This document shows, one piece after another, positions 12,333-15,262 of a DNA stretch of 15,262 bases; within the stretch, counting starts at the first letter, position 1, and the number at the start of each line of letters is the position of its first letter. The stretch is from DATCVA01 sp036567205. Its GTDB lineage: Bacteria; Pseudomonadota; Gammaproteobacteria; Burkholderiales; Burkholderiaceae_B. The notes beneath the pieces were generated by a model, which was not told the origin of the DNA, made no database searches, and worked only from the letters and a program-made list of their open reading frames with translations. A program made the translations under genes and the position numbers. The stretch is from contig DATCVA010000145.1 in assembly GCA_036567205.1 (NCBI GenBank), forward strand, positions 1 to 15,262, given 5' to 3'.

Positions 12333-12389
12333 CGGCCCTGGCGTTCCCAGTAACAGGGCACACCAGGGCATGTGAGGCGCAAAACGCCC

Positions 12390-14321
12390 TTACTGGGTCA
12401 ATCGCAGTTCGGTCAAATCGCCGGCGATGGACCGGAATACATTGGGCAAATCGTCGACATTGGCAGCGTTATAAAAATATCCCGCCCCGCTGGAACACTT
12501 GTCCATTTGAGCCGTGTCCACATCCACACCCAATGTCACCGTGTAGAGTTTGATGCCATTGCCATCTTTCTTGACGTTCTCGCAAACCTTGTCCAGATAG
12601 CTATTAACCGAAGCGCGGCCCAGGCTGGTGCTGCCCCATCCAATTGTGCTGCTACCATCTTCCCCTGTCGGATCACGCATTTTCAACGAATTCATGGGCG
12701 AATTCGTTGAACCCGACGAACGTTCTACTACAGTAAACTTTGGCTGCAATTTCTCGTACCGCACAAGTGGTTTAGAGTCGCATGTCACACCGCGATTCGC
12801 ATCTGGACAAACCTGTACGTCGTACTCTAACTTATACGAAAAATCGAGTGGACTATTTGGGCCCGATCCCGACCCAGGCGCGTTCTCTCCATCTGTCAGC
12901 AAGACAATCACCTTGGTTAATTTCTGCGGCTCGGGGTCGCGCGGCATGTCCGGATCCCCCCAGCCTTGCATACCACGCCAGCTCGGGCTCAACATCCGCC
13001 AGGCCCACAAAAGCCCTGTAGGAATTATGGTACTTCCTTGCGCGCTCATCGCATCAATAGCCGTATTGATTGTAGTCAGATCATTGCTAAGGAAGTGAGT
13101 CAAACGGGACGCCTTGCAATTAGACGGTTCAAACGCGGCGTAGATATTAAAGCCTGTCTGCGACTTTAGAATATCCGCGCGAACACGGCGATCGAACGTA
13201 TAGTAAGAACTAGTGCTGTCTTCAACAACATCCTCGTCGTACCAACGTGGATTAGACGTTGAGGGCGCAATACGCGGGTAGCCCGCAGGAACAGGATCAA
13301 CAGCGACCGTATCCTTCATATGATCACCAAGAACATTCCGGTCAAGCTTTTTGTTACCGTTATTAACTTTGTCGGAATTGTTGCCATGGTCTTTATTATG
13401 GCCATCATGGTTATCGCTTGCCCGATCCAGCACTGTAGGCAATGTCACATGCAAAGGTTGAAAACCGGCAGTCGGCAACAGAGCTTGCGCGGGTAGATTG
13501 TCCCCGCCCCACTTTGATGGAGGCGGCTCGACAATGCACCCCCCCCAAAACTTACTAAGGTACCCATCCGGCACCGCTTTCTCGGTTACCCATTTTTGCG
13601 TCTGAACTGTGCTACCCACATTAACGGTATCCGCAAATGGCACCAAACCGATATACACCTTATGAGGCGCGCCGGACACAGCCGCCGCCCCCAGAACAAT
13701 ACTAGTTAATTCTTTCGCGGCGTCTTTAAGCGTACCAATCCTGTCATCGGCGGTCATTGATCCGGTATTATCCAGCGCCATGACCACCTCAAGATCGCTA
13801 CGCGTACGGCGCACGGCGCGATTGCTAGCTTTAACCTCGAACAAGGGCAACTTCAAAAACCCAAAACTAACCAGCGGCAAAATCCCTTTTACGTCCATAT
13901 TGACGTACTGGCCGCCGGCCGCATTCCTCTCGTCGCTATAACTGATCGTCAGATCTTCGGGTTTGATCTCGCTGCCCAGATAGCCGTCAGGCAAATTAGT
14001 GCGGAAGTACTGGAACGCATCCTCTTTCCATGCCGTTTCCGCGTCCGTACCCGCAGTTGGTATCTGGCGCTCCAAGTTTCGGCCGGCCGAAAGCGCAGCA
14101 CCATCCAAGGCATGTTGCATCTTCCCTTGCAGCACGCTGTAGCGCACCAGGTCAATCCCCCCCAGCGACGTGCCCAGAACGGCTACCGTGCTAACCAAAA
14201 ACAAGGGCGCTACCGCGCCGCGCTGGTCACGAAAAAAACTACGACGCCGCACCCGACCACCGGGTATGGGCTGCTTTGAAACTGCACGTTTTTTCACCGA
14301 AAACAATGTACGCAGATCCAT
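12390..14321 (-). CDS. TadG-like pilus-assembly protein with a von Willebrand factor A domain
   Basis: The 643-aa protein starts with a basic tail, then FFRDQRGAVAPLFLVSTVAV and a single membrane helix (about 36-55) followed by RYSVLQGKMQHALDGAALSAG, the TadG/TadE-type N-terminus. A VWA domain begins near 176 with the metal site DNTGSM (Asp184, Thr186, Ser188); further parts are PTGLLWAWRML (434-444) and VIVLLTDGEN (471-480). The C-terminus ends NVFRSIAGDLTELRLTQ, a common VWA finish. The domain is enlarged: about residues 303-330 are rich in Asn, Asp, His and Lys, and two further inserts lie at 250-300 and 485-560. The protein should sit in the inner membrane, facing the periplasm, in Flp/Tad pilus assembly. 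It follows a TadE-like gene by 22 nt. AGGGGAT precedes the ATG. Confidence 0.88.
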   Translation of the reverse strand: MDLRTLFSVKKRAVSKQPIPGGRVRRRSFFRDQRGAVAPLFLVSTVAVLGTSLGGIDLVRYSVLQGKMQHALDGAALSAGRNLERQIPTAGTDAETAWKEDAFQYFRTNLPDGYLGSEIKPEDLTISYSDERNAAGGQYVNMDVKGILPLVSFGFLKLPLFEVKASNRAVRRTRSDLEVVMALDNTGSMTADDRIGTLKDAAKELTSIVLGAAAVSGAPHKVYIGLVPFADTVNVGSTVQTQKWVTEKAVPDGYLSKFWGGCIVEPPPSKWGGDNLPAQALLPTAGFQPLHVTLPTVLDRASDNHDGHNKDHGNNSDKVNNGNKKLDRNVLGDHMKDTVAVDPVPAGYPRIAPSTSNPRWYDEDVVEDSTSSYYTFDRRVRADILKSQTGFNIYAAFEPSNCKASRLTHFLSNDLTTINTAIDAMSAQGSTIIPTGLLWAWRMLSPSWRGMQGWGDPDMPRDPEPQKLTKVIVLLTDGENAPGSGSGPNSPLDFSYKLEYDVQVCPDANRGVTCDSKPLVRYEKLQPKFTVVERSSGSTNSPMNSLKMRDPTGEDGSSTIGWGSTSLGRASVNSYLDKVCENVKKDGNGIKLYTVTLGVDVDTAQMDKCSSGAGYFYNAANVDDLPNVFRSIAGDLTELRLTQ

Positions 14322-14343
14322 AGAGATCCCCTGTGAAATGCCG

Positions 14344-14931
14344 TCAGGACGGCGGCTCGAGTAAGTCGTCGAAACGCGGCCGGAAGAGAAAACGGCTGTA
14401 CATGCTGGAAGTGCCGCCCAGATTCGTCCAGAATGTCGAGCTCATTGCAAACGGTGTGTATTTATAGAAAGCTTCAGCAACAATTAAGGTATCGCCGGGC
14501 TGGGCCGGCGGAAATGCGCTGGTGTCGGCCACAGCCGATGATGCTCCGTTAAATTCCTTTGGTGGCCAGGCCGGTTCCTGCTCCCACGTTACCTTGTTAT
14601 CAGCATCGGGCTCAGTTGCGGCATACACACTAATAACCAACCCGCCGTTAGCCGCATAATCAAGCGGCTGAAAAAGGTCTTGTGCAATATTGCCGTAAAC
14701 ACAAATGTCATTAGACTGTGTGCAATTATTCCTGTCGAACAATTCGCGCTGCATAGAAACGCCGTTGGCAACACTAAATGCCACCCGATCCAACAACGCC
14801 GCCACGCGGAAATACTGGTAAAGCTCGACACAGCCAAAAATAAGAAATACCGCCACCGGCAAAATCAGGGCAGCTTCCAGGGCTGCTACGCCCCGCTGGC
14901 CTTTAGATCTGCGTCGATTTTTCCTGATCAT
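14344..14931 (-). CDS. TadE-like pseudopilin
   Basis: This 195-aa protein has a strongly basic start (MIRKNRRRSKGQ), then RGVAALEAALILPVAVFLIF (13-32) with the conserved glutamate Glu19, and one membrane helix to about residue 42, followed by VELYQYFRVAALLDRVAFSV. That is the TadE pattern. The rest is a periplasmic domain with two cysteines close together (NNCTQSNDICVYG) that may form a disulfide. TadE-like minor pseudopilins are processed by a prepilin peptidase and are needed for Flp pilus assembly. The gene lies 3 nt after the preceding tad gene and 22 nt before the TadG-like gene, so they form one operon. The Shine-Dalgarno sequence is weak, which fits translational coupling to the upstream gene. 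Confidence 0.87.
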   Translation of the reverse strand: MIRKNRRRSKGQRGVAALEAALILPVAVFLIFGCVELYQYFRVAALLDRVAFSVANGVSMQRELFDRNNCTQSNDICVYGNIAQDLFQPLDYAANGGLVISVYAATEPDADNKVTWEQEPAWPPKEFNGASSAVADTSAFPPAQPGDTLIVAEAFYKYTPFAMSSTFWTNLGGTSSMYSRFLFRPRFDDLLEPPS

Positions 14932-14934
14932 GTC

Positions 14935-15262
14935 TTAAGGCTCGTTTTGAATAATAACGGTGCGCTCGAAGCGCAGCAGTTGTATGCCCAACCAGCCCAT
15001 AACCCCCGAAAACCCGGGGCGGTCGAACCCCAACCGGTAGATAATCATGTCGCCACGGTCGCCGGTATTACAGACGGGCACGTAATCCGGGTCATCGACA
15101 TCGGGCGCGCTGTTATCGCCGCCTGGGCTGTATACCCGGGCATCCACCCGCAGTTGCCCACTGTCGTATACCCACATCCTTACGCTGTCTTCAAAGGTGC
15201 CGCGCACGGCCATGGATGAAAGCGCCTTGCAGGCGGGCGAGCTGCGCATTGCCGCCAGCGCC
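14935..15262 (-). CDS. C-terminal part of a TadE/TadG-like pilus protein, 5' end outside the window
   Basis: An open frame enters from the right edge and stops with TAA at 14937-14935. The visible 108 residues include AMRSSPACKALSSMAVRGTF, WVYDSGQLRVDARVYSPG, VPVCNTGDRGDMIIYRLGFD and a final LGIQLLRFERTVIIQNEP. The last part (RTVIIQNEP) resembles the end of TadE-type proteins. An ATG occurs at 15249, but the frame stays open upstream (Ala-Leu-Ala-Ala), so the true start and the N-terminal membrane helix are probably beyond the window. It sits 3 nt before the TadE-like gene, in the same operon. The assignment rests mostly on this context. Confidence 0.65.
   Translation of the reverse strand, partial: ALAAMRSSPACKALSSMAVRGTFEDSVRMWVYDSGQLRVDARVYSPGGDNSAPDVDDPDYVPVCNTGDRGDMIIYRLGFDRPGFSGVMGWLGIQLLRFERTVIIQNEP

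Noticed and set aside
12340..12389. GGCG-CAAAA-CGCC near the end of the TadG-like gene as an intrinsic terminator
   Set aside because: The stem is only four to five base pairs and is not followed by a T-tract on the transcribed strand.

Overview
The window looks like the chromosome of a betaproteobacterium, probably a Burkholderiales/Alcaligenaceae-type organism. This is inference from the mix of a Bug/TctC-type solute-binding protein beside a CoA-transferase and a CitE-like lyase, FolE2, tad pilus genes and a three-domain Ada. No rRNA, tRNA, CRISPR array, insertion sequence or phage gene was recognised.

Layout, left to right. (1) 1-1397: two minus-strand regulators, a GntR/FCD repressor cut by the window edge and a LysR-type regulator. 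The LysR gene is divergent from (2) 1488-4703, a plus-strand catabolic cluster of CitE-like acyl-CoA lyase, periplasmic TctC/Bug binding protein and CaiB/BaiF CoA-transferase. This fits uptake, CoA activation and C-C cleavage of a small carboxylic acid; the substrate cannot be read from the sequence. (3) 4704-7022: a low-GC stretch with one possible small ORF, then two alkylation-repair genes, alkB and an ada-like gene, separated by a 13-unit heptanucleotide tandem array. The Ada protein keeps its O6-methylguanine transferase site but has lost three of the four zinc cysteines of the N-terminal domain. (4) 7166-10374: an IclR-type regulator, then the acylating acetaldehyde dehydrogenase / 4-hydroxy-2-oxovalerate aldolase pair (dmpFG), the last two steps of meta-cleavage pathways. 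A good sigma-70-like promoter with an adjacent palindrome lies before dmpF. (5) 10601-15262, all minus strand: the end of a tad/Flp pilus locus (TadE-like fragment, TadE-like protein, TadG-like VWA protein), then a possible 39-aa ORF, folE2 and a ferredoxin-NADP reductase-like flavoprotein.

The most unusual non-coding signal is an intergenic repeat of about 100 bp. Two well-preserved copies (8080-8180 and 10498-10601) have 15-18 bp imperfect terminal inverted repeats and a shared 28-bp core (26/28 identical). A rearranged inverted copy lies at 7038-7090, and a 13-bp perfect hairpin at 3438-3471 shares the terminal motif. All four lie just after a gene's stop codon, and two of them flank the iclR gene. 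No transposase is present in the window.

Other points: a large hairpin can occlude the start of the small ORF ahead of folE2; the GntR promoter carries an FCD-type operator between its -35 and -10 elements; and the TadG-like VWA domain holds a charged Asn/Asp/His/Lys-rich insert.
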